Positions 23,391 through 33,959 of a stretch of DNA of 64,000 nucleotides are shown piece after piece. Where the stretch lies: NCBI GenBank assembly GCA_963971575.1, contig OZ020625.1:26883753-26947752 (forward strand), given 5' to 3'. The first letter of the stretch is position 1. Each line of letters opens with the position of its first letter. The DNA comes from Liopterus haemorrhoidalis (Eukaryota; Arthropoda; Insecta; Coleoptera; Dytiscidae). A program made the translations under genes and the position numbers. The notes under the pieces are model-generated. The model was not told where the DNA came from, did no database searches, and was given only the letters and a program-made list of their open reading frames with translations.

Positions 23391-24851
23391 CTGAAAAATA
23401 AAAAATTAAGTGTGAATTTTCACACATTTCAGGGTTTCGCAGGTATTTAGTAAGTGAATGATGATTATTTGTAATGCCAAAACAAATTTTATGTTAAAAT
23501 ATTCTTTATTAATTTTAATTCGAATGCCTAATACCATTATTTAGGTTTCTAAATATGTGCAGTATTTTTTTTTTTTTTTATATAGCAATGTTCATTAAGA
23601 ATTAAAACATCCCTTAATTTTGACATCCCTTAATTTTGACATCCCTTGATTTTGTCTTCCCCTAATTTTGGCATCTCTTAATTTTGCCGTCCCCTAATTT
23701 AGACATCCCTTAATTTTGAAATCCCTTAATTTTGTCTTCCCCTAATTTTGGCATCTCTTAATTTTGCCGTCCCCTAATTTAGACATCCCTTAATTTTGAC
23801 ATCCCTTAATTTTGTCTTCCCCTAATTTTGGCATCTCTTAATTTTGCCGTCCCCTAATTTAGACATCCCTTAATTTTGACATCCCTTAATTTTGTCTTCC
23901 CCTAATTTTGGCATCTCTTAATTTTGCCGTCCCCTAATTTTGAGATCCCTTAATTTTGACATCCCTTAATTTTGTCTTCCCCTAATTTTGGCATCTCTTA
24001 ATTTTGCCGTCCCCTAATTTTGAGATCCCTTAATTTTGACATCCCTTAATTTTGTCTTCCCCTAATTTTGGCATCTCTTAATTTTGCCGTCCCCTAATTT
24101 TGACATCCCTTAATTTTGTCGTCCCCTAATTTTGCCGTCCACTAATTTTAGCATCCCTTAATTTTACTGCCCCCTAATTTTGAAGGCCCCTAATTTTCAC
24201 ATCCGTTAATTTTGAAGGCCCCTAATTTTCACATCCCTTAATTTTGCCGTCCACTAATTTTGAGGTCCACTAATTTTGTTGTCCCTTAATTTTGGCGTCC
24301 CCTAATTTTGGCTTCCTCTAATTTTGGCGTCCCCTAATTTTTGCTGCCCCTAATTTTTGCTGCCCCCCCTCCTTACATGGCACTACTAGTTCCGGTACTA
24401 GTTTTTTACCAATTCACTATTTTAACATATCTCTAGCCAACGGAGGGGGACGAGCTTGTTAAATCACGCAATTCTGACTGGTAAAAACAGTCTAAATTGT
24501 GAGGTAGCTGGTTCAAGTCCCACTATTATTCGGTCGAGAATAATATGTTAACATGACTACCATTTTCACAATCATTCACCGCTCATCCAGGTGTAGGAGC
24601 TCGCCCCCTGCCATCGGCGATTAGCCTCGCAGGAATAGGCCGATGTAAAATAAATAAAATTAAAAAAAGCATACCTCTAGTCGAGATACGAAGTTGAGAC
24701 GACCTCCAGAATTTTTCCAAATATGATAAAGATGTATAATAGCTGTTATTGGACAGACGTATTTTAAAAATATTTGTATTGGACACCATTGGACATCCAT
24801 TGTAGAAACAATACTAGAACATCGAGTCCTTTTAGAAAATATTTCAAACAT
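22959..24851 (-). CDS. unrecognised protein with five ~40-residue WxP...IW repeats
   Basis: Two exons, 24851-24675 and 23390-22959, are joined by a GTATGC..TTTCAG intron and give about 202 aa. After a short head (MFEIFSKRTRCSSIVSTMD) the protein is almost only repeats. Each opens with V/F-Q-W-x-P-hydrophobic-x-I-F/Y-hydrophobic-K/E, then an acidic/Asn-Pro loop, x-A-hydrophobic-x-D-F/Y-Y-x-hydrophobic-W, and about ten variable residues with F/Y-L-S. Repeats 1-4 are full; the fifth (IEWRPLQIYVEEQNAIEALA) ends at DFNQI, just before the IW position. The exon junction falls exactly at a repeat boundary (RLE|VQW), which argues that the gene model is right. No signal peptide, membrane segment or cysteine pattern is visible. 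I do not recognise the family. Regular alternation suggests a solenoid or a tandem peptide-binding module (inference). It could be a young or fragmentary gene; the start codon is the first in frame. Confidence 0.65.
23410..23602 (+). repeat. Helentron-like family A, terminal segment
   Basis: GTGTGAATTTTCACAC hairpin followed by 'atttcagggtttcgcagg' and ~150 bp also seen at 35351-35545 and (reversed) 33290-33400. Lies about 20 bp from the exon 2 acceptor of the repeat-protein gene. Confidence 0.7.
23605..24368. repeat. 16-bp minisatellite with exact 80-bp higher-order period
   Basis: Units of about 16 bp (CCCTTAATTTTGACAT and variants). Sets of five different units repeat as a block. 'ggcatctcttaattttgcc' recurs at 23670, 23750, 23830, 23910, 23990 and 24070, exactly 80 bp apart. 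From about 24100 the blocks lose register and only the 16-bp unit persists. Not a CRISPR: there are no unique spacers. Confidence 0.97.
24434..24668 (+). mobile_element. tRNA-derived SINE
   Basis: Contains a pol III B box GGTTCAAGTCC at 24510-24520, preceded by a tRNA-like 5' part ('gacgagcttgttaaatcac'). A body follows ('ggtgtaggagctcgccccct', 'ggcgattagcctcgcaggaa') and then an A-rich tail 'aaaataaataaaattaaaaaaa'. About 235 bp, a normal SINE size. It sits in the intron of the repeat-protein gene, opposite to its transcription. Confidence 0.72.
24675..24851 (-). CDS. repeat-protein gene exon 1
   Basis: 59 codons in phase 0, ending LNFVSRLE. Carries repeat 1 (VQWCPIQIFLKYVCPITAII...YHIW). 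The A-rich tail of a SINE begins about 6 bp beyond its splice donor. Confidence 0.62.
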
Positions 24852-25218
24852 TTTTTACTATTACACCATATTAAAAAATGTAACTCAATATAAAATTAAT
24901 CAATTTAAGTTTTTCTAATCCTAGTTAAAATTATTTTGTAGTGTTCTGAACGATTATTTGATGTAATATCAAAAAATACCGCACTGTTGTTCTCATGTTA
25001 AACTAAACTAAAACTAAATTTATATTCAACTTACTTTTAACCAAAATAAACAGTTTATCTTGTTGACATTGTTACCACATTTCTATAAAAATAAAATAAA
25101 AAAAATGACCTTTGAAAAGTTATCAGAAAAATATGACTGATATATTTTTTTGATTACTGGCTATTCTAGAGTCTCTCATTAACATATTTGTCTCTGTTTT
25201 GAGTACTGTTGAGACTAA
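24852..25218. other. upstream region of the repeat-protein gene
   Basis: No repeat or coding sequence recognised. If the gene is real, its promoter and 5' UTR lie here. The next transposon starts at 25219. Confidence 0.4.
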
Positions 25219-25679
25219 AGTGGGAAACAGAATGCACCGAGTTCTACGACGCGTTAACGGCGTACGTACGGCACCATCTGTCAGAAGAAAGTTAAAACCA
25301 AGCTGTCGTACGCAAGTGCACAGAATGGATAACGTTCTACGCCGTTGATACTGAATGTTCGTCAACTTCCAACTTTTGACGCTGTTGAACGTTGACGCAG
25401 AACACCTAACCTCAGTTTTTACTGAATAATAAAGTGTTTGTATGTATAAATAACTTGCATACAACATAAATAACATCATTCACAAGTCTTCATCATCCAT
25501 TATACTTTTAATAAAAGAAAGCGCACGTATAAATACAGATATAGGTTGTCAAGTGACACTTGACGGCGTTAAAAATTATTGCATTGTGTTCAGGCGAAAT
25601 TTCTCAACGGCGCTACGCAAAGCTGTCGCAAATGACGCCGCGCTGACGCTGTAGCGCGCTGTGCATTCTGTTCCAGGCT
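25219..25679 (-). mobile_element. ~465-bp MITE, GGAACAGAATGCAC ends, copy 1
   Basis: Imperfect terminal repeats AGTGGGAAACAGAATGCAC / AGCCTGGAACAGAATGCAC, with TAA/TTA at the borders, compatible with PIF/Harbinger-type 3-bp targets. Same family as 38347-38818. An internal open frame (from MDDEDLCVMLFMLYASYLY) is shared by both copies but ends early. CG-rich palindromic ends contrast with the AT-rich surroundings. Confidence 0.75.
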
Positions 25680-25732
25680 TTAAGGTCTCACAAACACTCA
25701 TTTTACACTTTTAAGTCCATTTTTTTCAGTTA

Positions 25733-27126
25733 CACTGCAAATCTTAGTGAGTAATAGTACTCCTTTTAAATGACTACTTTTTATATTACTCATTTAAAGT
25801 GCGTACTTGTACTCACTTTGAAGAAGGAGATAAGTGTACGCACTTGAAGTGAGTACTAGTACTCGTTATAAATGAGTACTTCAAAATACTCACGTAAAAC
25901 GAGTACAAGTACTCACTTCTAAAGCGGAACTGAAACTACGCGTTATATGTGAGTACTAATACTCATTTTAAATGCGTACTTTTAATACGCGTTATATGTG
26001 AGTAACAACCTAACATATTAAATTTCCTGTCATATAAGCTCTTTAAAACTAAACAACCAAATAATAGTACAATATTAACGTTTATTAGACAATTAAAAAT
26101 TTTAAAAAAAGTGCCAAAGTATCTGCTGATTAATAAGTGAATTTAAAGTTAAGTAAAAGTGAAAAATAATAATAATAAAGTGAAATGTAGCATTGAGAGG
26201 CTGCTGAAGCCAGAATTTATTTTTGCATAGTTTTTGTTTAAGAAGGTTCGGAAGCCTCAAAGTTAGTTATACAAATATGCAGTTTTAATTTAAATGCGAT
26301 ATAATAATAGCACATGTGATGATTGCATTATTTTAGTAATAAATGCGCTCAGATTAATTCAGGTACCTTCTAGATATGTTTAAAGATTTAACATTGATTC
26401 TATTATACGACATAATTACCGAGACAATTACATTATATTTAGATACTAAAATAATACGTTTCAAAATGTAACTAAGGAGAAAATCATAATTTTTATCTTC
26501 TATTATTCGTAGAAATTGTTTAGAATAATTTGTTGAATTTTAGATGATAACTAAGTTCATACTTATACTTAATCATTATGATTATTTTAGTTGTAATATC
26601 TGAAAGGTTTGAAATTTTTTTAAATAAATATATTCAAGAAATAATAATATTCGCATTTTATTATTTACAGAAAAATATGAAGCTTCATAAATTCTGGAAA
26701 AGGATTGCATTGAAAATTGGCAAAAAAGTGTATAAATTATTGATTATAATAATTTAAAAACTATTTTTCTGATGTTCAATCAACATTTTTACTTTTCCTG
26801 AATTTTAAAGCTTTATTGTGACGTCACTCAAGAAAAGAGTTTTATACCTATGTACGCACTATAAGTGCGTATTACTACCCTCTCTTCCTTTCCACTACCC
26901 ATTTAAAACGCGTACTAGTACTCACTTGTACGTGAGTAAAAACGAGGACAAGCAATGTACGCACTTTAAATGAGTACTAGTACTCACTTGTACGTGAGTA
27001 AAAACGAGGACAAGCAATGTACGCACTTTAAATGAGTACTAGTACTCACTTGTACGTGAGTAAAAACGAGGACAAGCAATGTACGCACTTTAAATGAGTA
27101 CTAGTACTCACTTGAGATTTGCAGTG
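25733..27126. mobile_element. 1.4-kb element with CACTGCAAATCT ends
   Basis: CACTGCAAATCT at 25733 and its complement ending at 27126, with TA outside on both sides. Both subterminal regions are filled with 'gagtactagtactcactt' motifs. The middle is AT-rich without a transposase. Confidence 0.75.
26931..27116. repeat. 62-bp tandem repeats with GAGTACTAGTACTC palindrome
   Basis: Three near-identical 62-bp units ('cgtgagtaaaaacgaggac' at 26931, 26993 and 27055), each with the 14-bp perfect palindrome GAGTACTAGTACTC. Confidence 0.92.
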
Positions 27127-27402
27127 TACCTACGTTGCAAAGTACGTTCAAGTTAACTTCATCACAGGCGAATATTAACAGTCCCTTGCGCAGAAACCAA
27201 ATTTCGTCCATTACATTACCAACAGCTAGCTTAATACATTTCAGTGGCGTCACTTACTTTGATTTGTGTTTGACTACGTGTATTGTGCGATGTTGTTTGT
27301 TTATTTCCGTTATACCCTTTTCACACTAGAACTTTAAGATCGGATGTTAAAGTAACTGTGTCTTTAAACGCTAATGTGAAAACGTATGACCTCGTCTAAA
27401 TA

Positions 27403-28690
27403 CAAGGTGTCTCAAAAGAAATTTTATATTTATTGAGCTTATTACGTGAACGCAACGTATCCGAGGGGCGCGGGGGTTATGTCAATCGGTAGCCTGGCTC
27501 TTGGGAATTCAGTCGCTATGGAGCGTTTCTCGGGAGCAGACCGCGCGTTATGCGTGCGAGAGTTTTACAAAAACGGTGATTCGGCGGCTGTAGCGCGTAG
27601 AAAATTCTGCAGTATTCGAGGTTTTCGCCACTTAAATGATGCGCCAAGCATTCCTCTCATTCGACATTGGACTAAAAAGTTTGAAGAGACTGGTACAACG
27701 CTGGATAAATCAAAATCCGGGCGACCTAGGTCATCAAGAACGGTAGAAAACGTGGAGAATGTTAATCAGTCTGTTCGTGACGACCTGAACCTTTCAATTC
27801 GGAAGTGCTTAGATCATTACATCGTATTATGCACAAAGACCTAAAGCTGCACCCCTACAAAATTCAATTGGTGCAAAAATTAAAGCCCCAAGATGCCAGT
27901 CAGAGGCTTAATTTCGTAAATCAGGTGATTGAGCGATTTTCAACGTTTACCAACATTTTGTTTTCGGATGAAGCTCATTTTCATCTTAATGGCCACGTAA
28001 ATAAGCAGAACTGCCGCTACTGGAGTGCAACGAATCCGAAACGCAAACATCAGAAACCCCTACATTCGCCTAAAGTGACCGTATGGGCTGCGATGTCGGC
28101 GCGAGGAATTATCGGCCCTTACTTTTTTGAAGACGAAAGGGGGCGTGCAGTTACAGTGAATTCAGAGCGTTATGTGGAGATGTTAGACAACTTCTTGGTA
28201 CCTGAACTGCAAAACTTTCCTGGCTATAACCAAAGAACATGGTTCCAACAGGACGGAGCAACTTCACACACGTCCAATATGTCTCTGCCACGTGTTCGAG
28301 AAATTTTCTCAGGCAAATTGATCTCCCGGAGAGGTGACATAAATTGGCCTCCACGCAGTCCAGATTTAACCCCTATGGACTTTTTCCTATGGGGTTATCT
28401 TAAATCTAAAGTTTACGCCAATAAACCGACGTCACTGGCGCATTTGAAAGAAAATATCCGTCACGAAATGGCAGCCATCCCTGAGTCCACCTGCCGAGAC
28501 GGCATAAGTAATTTTACTGTTCGATTAAATGAATGCCGAAAACGCGAGGGTCTACATTTAGACGATATTATTTTTAAGAAATAAATCCCCAAAAAGTGTA
28601 TTTTAATAATTAATAAACATTTTTTCTATATACGGCTTACTTTTTTTTTAATCGATCCACTAAATATAAAATTTCTTTTGAGACACCTTG
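27403..28690 (+). mobile_element. DD41D Tc1/mariner element, copy B
   Basis: Complete inverted ends and TA duplication (27401-27402, 28691-28692). The transposase begins at 27518 ([12 protein letters not shown]) and ends at 28584. It retains the region after SGRPRS that copy A lost ([18 protein letters not shown]). About 22 nt are missing near 27806 (between SIRK and the [10 protein letters not shown] motif), which shifts the frame. The DDD residues downstream are intact. Confidence 0.93.
27518..28584 (+). pseudogene. mariner (DD41D) transposase, one small frameshift deletion
   Basis: The closest to complete of the four copies. The N-terminal helix-turn-helix part is open to about 27805. The catalytic part then runs open in a second frame (27805-28584) through [22 protein letters not shown] and [12 protein letters not shown]. 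Not functional as it stands. Confidence 0.9.
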
Positions 28691-29394
28691 TACAAGCGAT
28701 GTTTAAGACAGAGATCAGCGTCTTAAACATCGTCCGCATTGCCAACATAATTTCTATTATAAAAAAATACTCTTTGAATTCGTGCTGTCAACATTTTGTA
28801 TTATCATAAACAAGAATACTGTATTATATCGACGTTATAAGAAGTTTATACTTATTGTTATAATAAAATTATTTATTTTAATAATGTGTTTAATAAAATA
28901 CAGAGCTACATATTAATACAGGTGTAATATATTCTTTATTGTAGTGTCTTTATTGTAGAATTAAATGAAATATCCATATTTGTTTATAATAATTCAAAAT
29001 GTGCGTCTGCGCAGACAGTTTAAAACTGGTAATTTCCTGACGGTAACTTAAGGATAAAATTACTGTAGCTGATGACAGCACCGGAGATTTAAACATCAAG
29101 TGTGAAAGCAAACCGATGTTAAACATCGGTGAATTTTAAATTCACTCGTCTTAAAGTTCTAGTGTGAAAAGGGTATTATTATTATTTATTTCTCGTACGT
29201 TTCAAGGTATACAGTGTACTAAAATGAGTAAAAATGTATTTGAAATACATGATTTTGTGTATTTGGTTTCCACAACAATTGTTTAAAAGCTAATATGTAC
29301 GTCAATCAGCTGTTTTCTTGCGCAGAATTGGTGACGTAATTTATGATACCCTGGCATGAAGTTAAAATGAACATACTCTATATAAATATTTATC

Positions 29395-29715
29395 AGTATT
29401 GAGAACTGACACGCTCGAATACGCAGTCTGGTGGTCAAATATTGTACTAGGCGATCTAGTACTGTTTGAACTTATTATATATGTTCTAATGTTGAATTTT
29501 TGTTAGAATGTCGAAGTTGTGAAAAACCATAAAAGTAGAACAAATTGTAGTGTTTTTGGCTGTCATTCAAGACAGAACGAAGAAAGGCATCTTAGTTTTT
29601 TTCATTTCTTAAGAAAAATGGAGGGATAATTAATATTAAGTCCAGATTTGGTTATGGACAGGAGGAAGGCATGGGAATACATTTTAAGTTAAAAAGTAAC
29701 TGATACTATGCGAGG
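29395..29715 (+). pseudogene. THAP-domain relic, second copy
   Basis: Matches the reverse of 4381-4730. The ATG at 29518 is followed by a small deletion. In the restored register the sequence corresponds to [11 protein letters not shown], the start of a THAP finger. Nothing coherent follows. Confidence 0.55.
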
Positions 29716-30326
29716 AACCAGAATGTTTAAACGGACCGAAACCGAAACTGGAACGAAAAACATTTAATTGGAACGTAACCGTAAACCGGGAAATAAATTT
29801 GGGTTCCATTCGCTGGTCTTAAGATTAAGAAATTATGAAAACTGAATCAAAGCGTGAAACTTGATTGACGTAGCTAAAGTCAAACTTCATAAAATTCGCA
29901 GTTGCCTTGACTGGACATCTTTTAAAATTTTTACTGTTAACATATTGTGTAGGTCAAATGTGTTTCACCCCTTTGAAGGTAGGCAAACATCATAACAGAT
30001 ATGTAAGGAAGGTCAGTATTTCAGACACGCGAAAAACAAATTTATATTTATGAAAAACAAGGATGTTTAAACTGAAAACAACTTGTTATTGTTACAGACA
30101 ATTTGTCGTTTTGATTCTAATGTACAATTTCTTTATAATAATAAGTTATATCATTAATAATCTGGCTTATCAAATAACTGTAAAGGCTCATTTACATTTA
30201 GATACAAGTATGAGCTCATACAAGTATGATCATACAAGTCAACATACACATGTCAATATACAAGTCGAAAATCATGTCATTTTTGTGCTCTGTTTACATT
30301 TGCATACACGCATACACTCGCAAAAA

Positions 30327-30715
30327 ATGTCTAGTGATGACGAAGAGAGTTTTTTGTATTTAAGTACATGTGCATTACTTCTGTCAAAATCACGAAAAAG
30401 AAAGCGTAGATAGTGGCAGCGATATTTTTTATCTCGACGAGAAACCCATGGGGCCTACTCAATGTTAATTAATGAACTGACTTTAGAAGATGGTTCATGC
30501 TTCAGAAATTATGTGAGAATGAGTGTCGCTGATTTTGAAAGAATACTCACGTTGGTGGCTCCATTAATTACTAAAAGTGATTTCGAGAAGCTATATCACC
30601 TGCAGATCAACTGGCTGTTGCATTGCGGTTCTTGGCAACTGGTGACTCATTTGCATCACTGATGTACACACCTAGAATTTCTACCTTAGATAGCTCTCGA
30701 CTATACTGACTTTTA
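30327..30715 (+). pseudogene. Harbinger transposase N-terminal remnant
   Basis: Starts MSSDDEESFLYLSTCALLLS, then an in-frame TAG at 30411 before WQRYFLSRRETHGAYSMLIN and CFRNYVRMSVADFERILTLV. After a frameshift it reads PADQLAVALRFLATGDSFAS and LMYTPRIST. This order matches the start of PIF/Harbinger nucleases. The catalytic domain is gone. Confidence 0.85.
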
Positions 30716-30848
30716 TGTTGTGCCATTTAGCCATGCAACTTAACTCCTCAGAAATGTTATCATAAATATCTTTTCTTTTGTTAAAATCTTTATACTCCTT
30801 CGACTTTACATCCCAGATATTACTGGATGATTTTCTCACTTAATAACA

Positions 30849-31085
30849 ACGAATCCGAAACGCAAACATCAGAAACCCCTACATTCGCCTAAAGTGACCG
30901 TATGGGATGCGATGTCGGGGCGAGGAATTATCGGCCCTTACTTTTTTGAAGACGAAAGGGGGCGTGCAGTTACAGTGAATTCAGAGCGTTATGTGGAGAT
31001 GTTAGACAACTTCTTGGTACCTGAACTGCAAAACTTTCCTGGCTATAACCAAAGAACATGGTTCCAACAGGACGGAGCAATCTGA
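30849..31085 (+). mobile_element. internal mariner (DD41D) fragment
   Basis: 237 bp identical or nearly so to the catalytic part of the other mariners ([13 protein letters not shown] to WFQQDGA), with no terminal repeats. A ~45-bp host segment ('atcccagatattactggatg...cacttaataac') is present on both sides (about 30802-30848 and 31086-31131). Confidence 0.92.
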
Positions 31086-31474
31086 TGACTTTAATCCCAG
31101 ATATTACTGGATGATTTTCTCACTTAATAACAGAATTTTATCCTTATTCCACAGACATATTTAACTTGTAAAAAAAAAACTATTGAAAATAATCAAATGT
31201 GAGATATCTTTTAAAACATAACCTAACTTTCCAGCAGGTTGTCAGCTCATACAAGTCAAGTATAAGGAAAAGTCTGCTCATACAGAAAGTATGAGCAAAT
31301 GTCAATGGATTTGACAAATTATACAAATTGTATGAGCTCATGTATGAGGTGATGTATCGCGACAAGTTAATTTGACTTGTATCTCATACAAGTCCTCATA
31401 CTTGTATCTAAATGTAAATGAGCCTTAAGATGTGTCTTACTTTGGTCACTTACACTGATAAACACACTATTTGT

Positions 31475-32266
31475 GACAGACAGACAGACAGACAGATAGA
31501 CAGACAGACAGATAGACAGACAGACAGATAAACAGACAGATAGCGTTATATTCTACTTTCTTGGATTTAAAGTAGTTAAATACCGTAGCGATGGACGGGC
31601 ACACCAGCTAGTATATTACATTTATATGGCAAAATATATCTTAACAACTAACTAAATGTGCTAATAAAGATTCTTCTACATAACATTTATTAAAAATTTC
31701 AACTTTGTATTAAAAATAATAAAGTTTTTTTATGAGTGGTATTACAAAGGAATGGTATTATTGTTGGTTGTTTGATATTCAATAAGGGATGGAGAGGCGA
31801 ATGGATAGACATAAGCAGACGAAGTGGAGTCGAAGTGGCGGCTGAACAACACAAATAGACTACAATAATGACTCAATCAAAGCTATGCTTAACGTCAAAA
31901 ACAGCTGTTTATCTCGCTTATTGAGAAATCAATCGACTAAGATGCTGTTTAATACCATCATCTCTTAAATTCAATTATCTTCAAACTCCAAAGAGGATTA
32001 ACAGCTAATTTTATATAATCAAAACATAATAAAGTTGGTTTTTAGAGTTTCGTGGTTATAATTAATTTCTTATTATAGCCCAGTGGTTCACAAACTTTTT
32101 TGGTTCCGGACGCCCTTAATATATTAAAATTATCCCGCGGCGCCCCAAGTAAATACATTCAATTTTTCATTTTATTTTATTAAACAGAAGATACGGAACT
32201 ATAAGTGAATATCTAAAAAAAGGACCTCATTTATAAACTACAAAAAGGGATAACAAAAAAAAGTTA
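31475..32266. other. microsatellite end and unassigned DNA
   Basis: 31475-31540 is a CAGA/GATA array followed by 'ggacgggcacaccagctagt', a common insect repeat terminus. 32087-32160 looks like a solo hAT end ('cagtggttcacaaacttttt'). The rest shows no coding sequence. Confidence 0.45.
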
Positions 32267-33400
32267 GTGTGAATTTTCACACATTTTAGGGTTTTGTAGG
32301 TATTTAATAAGTGTAAGAAGCCAACATAATACTGGATGTCTAGGTATATTTATCACATCAAAATCAACAGTTTTTTTTTGATATTCACTTTTATTCGTTA
32401 TTTGAGAACTAAGAGCTTCCATTTAATTTTTAGGGTTTTGTAGGTATGACCAAAAAACCCTTATACCGTCATTTTGTCGTCTGTCTGTCTGTCTGTCTGT
32501 CTGTCTGTTCGGTAAAAATTGTAGCCAAACGGCTAAACCTAGAGAGTTGAAATTTGGCATGCTTATACAACTCTTTAACCCGCACATAGGAAAAATCCTA
32601 AAACATCTGAAAAACATATCCCCCTAAAAATATAAACAAATATGTGCTCATCGAAAAAAAAAATATTTTTTTTAAATTCTGAGTAGGGTATCAAAGGAAA
32701 GCCCTTGGTACGTGGATTAACGATCAAATTTTTATTTTTGCAAAATAAATTCTTTTGACACGAGTTTTGCCAAAATTGTGCAAAAAAATTTTTGCCTCAC
32801 ACCCTGTAGCCCAGATGGTTTAAACTAAAAATCTGGAAAAATTCTAAGTAATGTACATTAGTGTGAACCGGAATAGTACAACAGGAATTTTTGATCAGAT
32901 TACATTTTTGGAAGAAAAACGCATTTTTTTGTGATTTTTGGCTAATAATGTACACAAGTTATAGCTTTGTAACACGCTACGCTGGAACGTGTATGCTGGT
33001 GTAGTGGTTTCGACGCTGGTTTTTCACCCAAGTAACTCGATCCGAAAGGGATCGAACCCTGCGAGAAGAGACAATATTATTTTTTGTTTTTTTTTTTAAA
33101 TTTTTATATTGTTTAAATTATTTTTTCAAAGTTCTAGTTATATTTTGGCAAATGTTGCATTTAATTTTTAAAAGCGTAAATTTAATAACCAGTGGAAATT
33201 GTTTAAATTATAATTTAATTCTGTTTCAATGTACACGAAATCAGAGGGGCGGAACTTATAACAACCAATGGAAGCCATAGGCGTATTTTTTTAAATTCTT
33301 AATGAACCTTGCTATATAAAAAAAAATACTGCACATATTTAGAAACCTAAATAATGGTATTAGGCGTTCGAATTAAAATTAACAAAAAAAATATTTTAAT
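32267..33400 (+). repeat. Helentron-like repeat, family A, copy 1, with tRNA-like cassette
   Basis: Hairpin GTGTGAATTTTCACAC at 32267, 'agggttttgtaggtatgacc', a GTCT microsatellite at 32480-32507, then a long body shared with 35351-36402 (reverse) and 48073-49013. In the middle (about 32955-33085) a cassette with 'gtgtagtggtttcgacgctgg' and 'gggatcgaaccctgc' resembles tRNA arms, but differs from the cassettes of the other two copies. Confidence 0.68.
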
Positions 33401-33959
33401 ATTTCCTGTATACCTCGTCTACCTCTCAATTCTTGTGTGATACTCTGCCTTGAGTACAGATATCTTTGTTCTTACGGATTCTCCATTCACAATTAATTTG
33501 AATCGGACCAAAGTTTCTGCGTAATATTTTATTTAGAAACCTAAGAAGGAGAAATAAATGTCAACAATTTTTTTTTATAGGGTGAATTTTGTGATTTTTT
33601 CCTTGGGCTAATTTTATCTTTTCCTGTTTATGAGGAAATATCCATTATGAGGAAAGCATGGAAAGCTTGCTTTCCTGTCTTTGAACGTTGAAAGGACGTA
33701 AGTCGGAACTAGAATCAGGAACAGTAAATCAATACGGTATGTTTTATAACATTGTAGTGAATATTACAAGATATAAATATCAATGCACGAGATTTTATCA
33801 ATTTTATCTAAGTAGGGAGCCGGATTATATTGGCAGTTTGCCCCTGACAGATAGACTGCCCGCAATACAAGCGTGGGATTATAGTTGCATACGTACGAAA
33901 CAATGTTTACTAATATATACATTATTTCGTTTGTATGTATGTATAGGTACAAATATTTG
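33401..33959. other. unassigned stretch
   Basis: No convincing gene. Open frames around 33690-33960 on both strands have no recognisable domain. Confidence 0.4.

Larger units (their letters stand above)
27315..29173 (+). mobile_element. ~600-bp MITE, copy 4, split by a mariner
   Basis: The same ends and body as 5360-5957, but interrupted after 'cgtctaaa' by 27403-28690 and resuming with 'tacaagcgatgtttaagac'. Confidence 0.9.
30184..31425 (+). mobile_element. PIF/Harbinger element
   Basis: Inverted ends AGGCTCATTTACATTTAGAT with the 3-bp target duplication TAA (30181-30183, 31426-31428), as expected for PIF/Harbinger. Subterminal 'tcatacaagt' motifs. Carries a broken transposase and a foreign mariner fragment. 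Confidence 0.9.

Noticed and set aside
23605..24368. Possible CRISPR-like array
   Set aside because: Repeat units are contiguous 16-mers with no unique spacers, and the host is eukaryotic.
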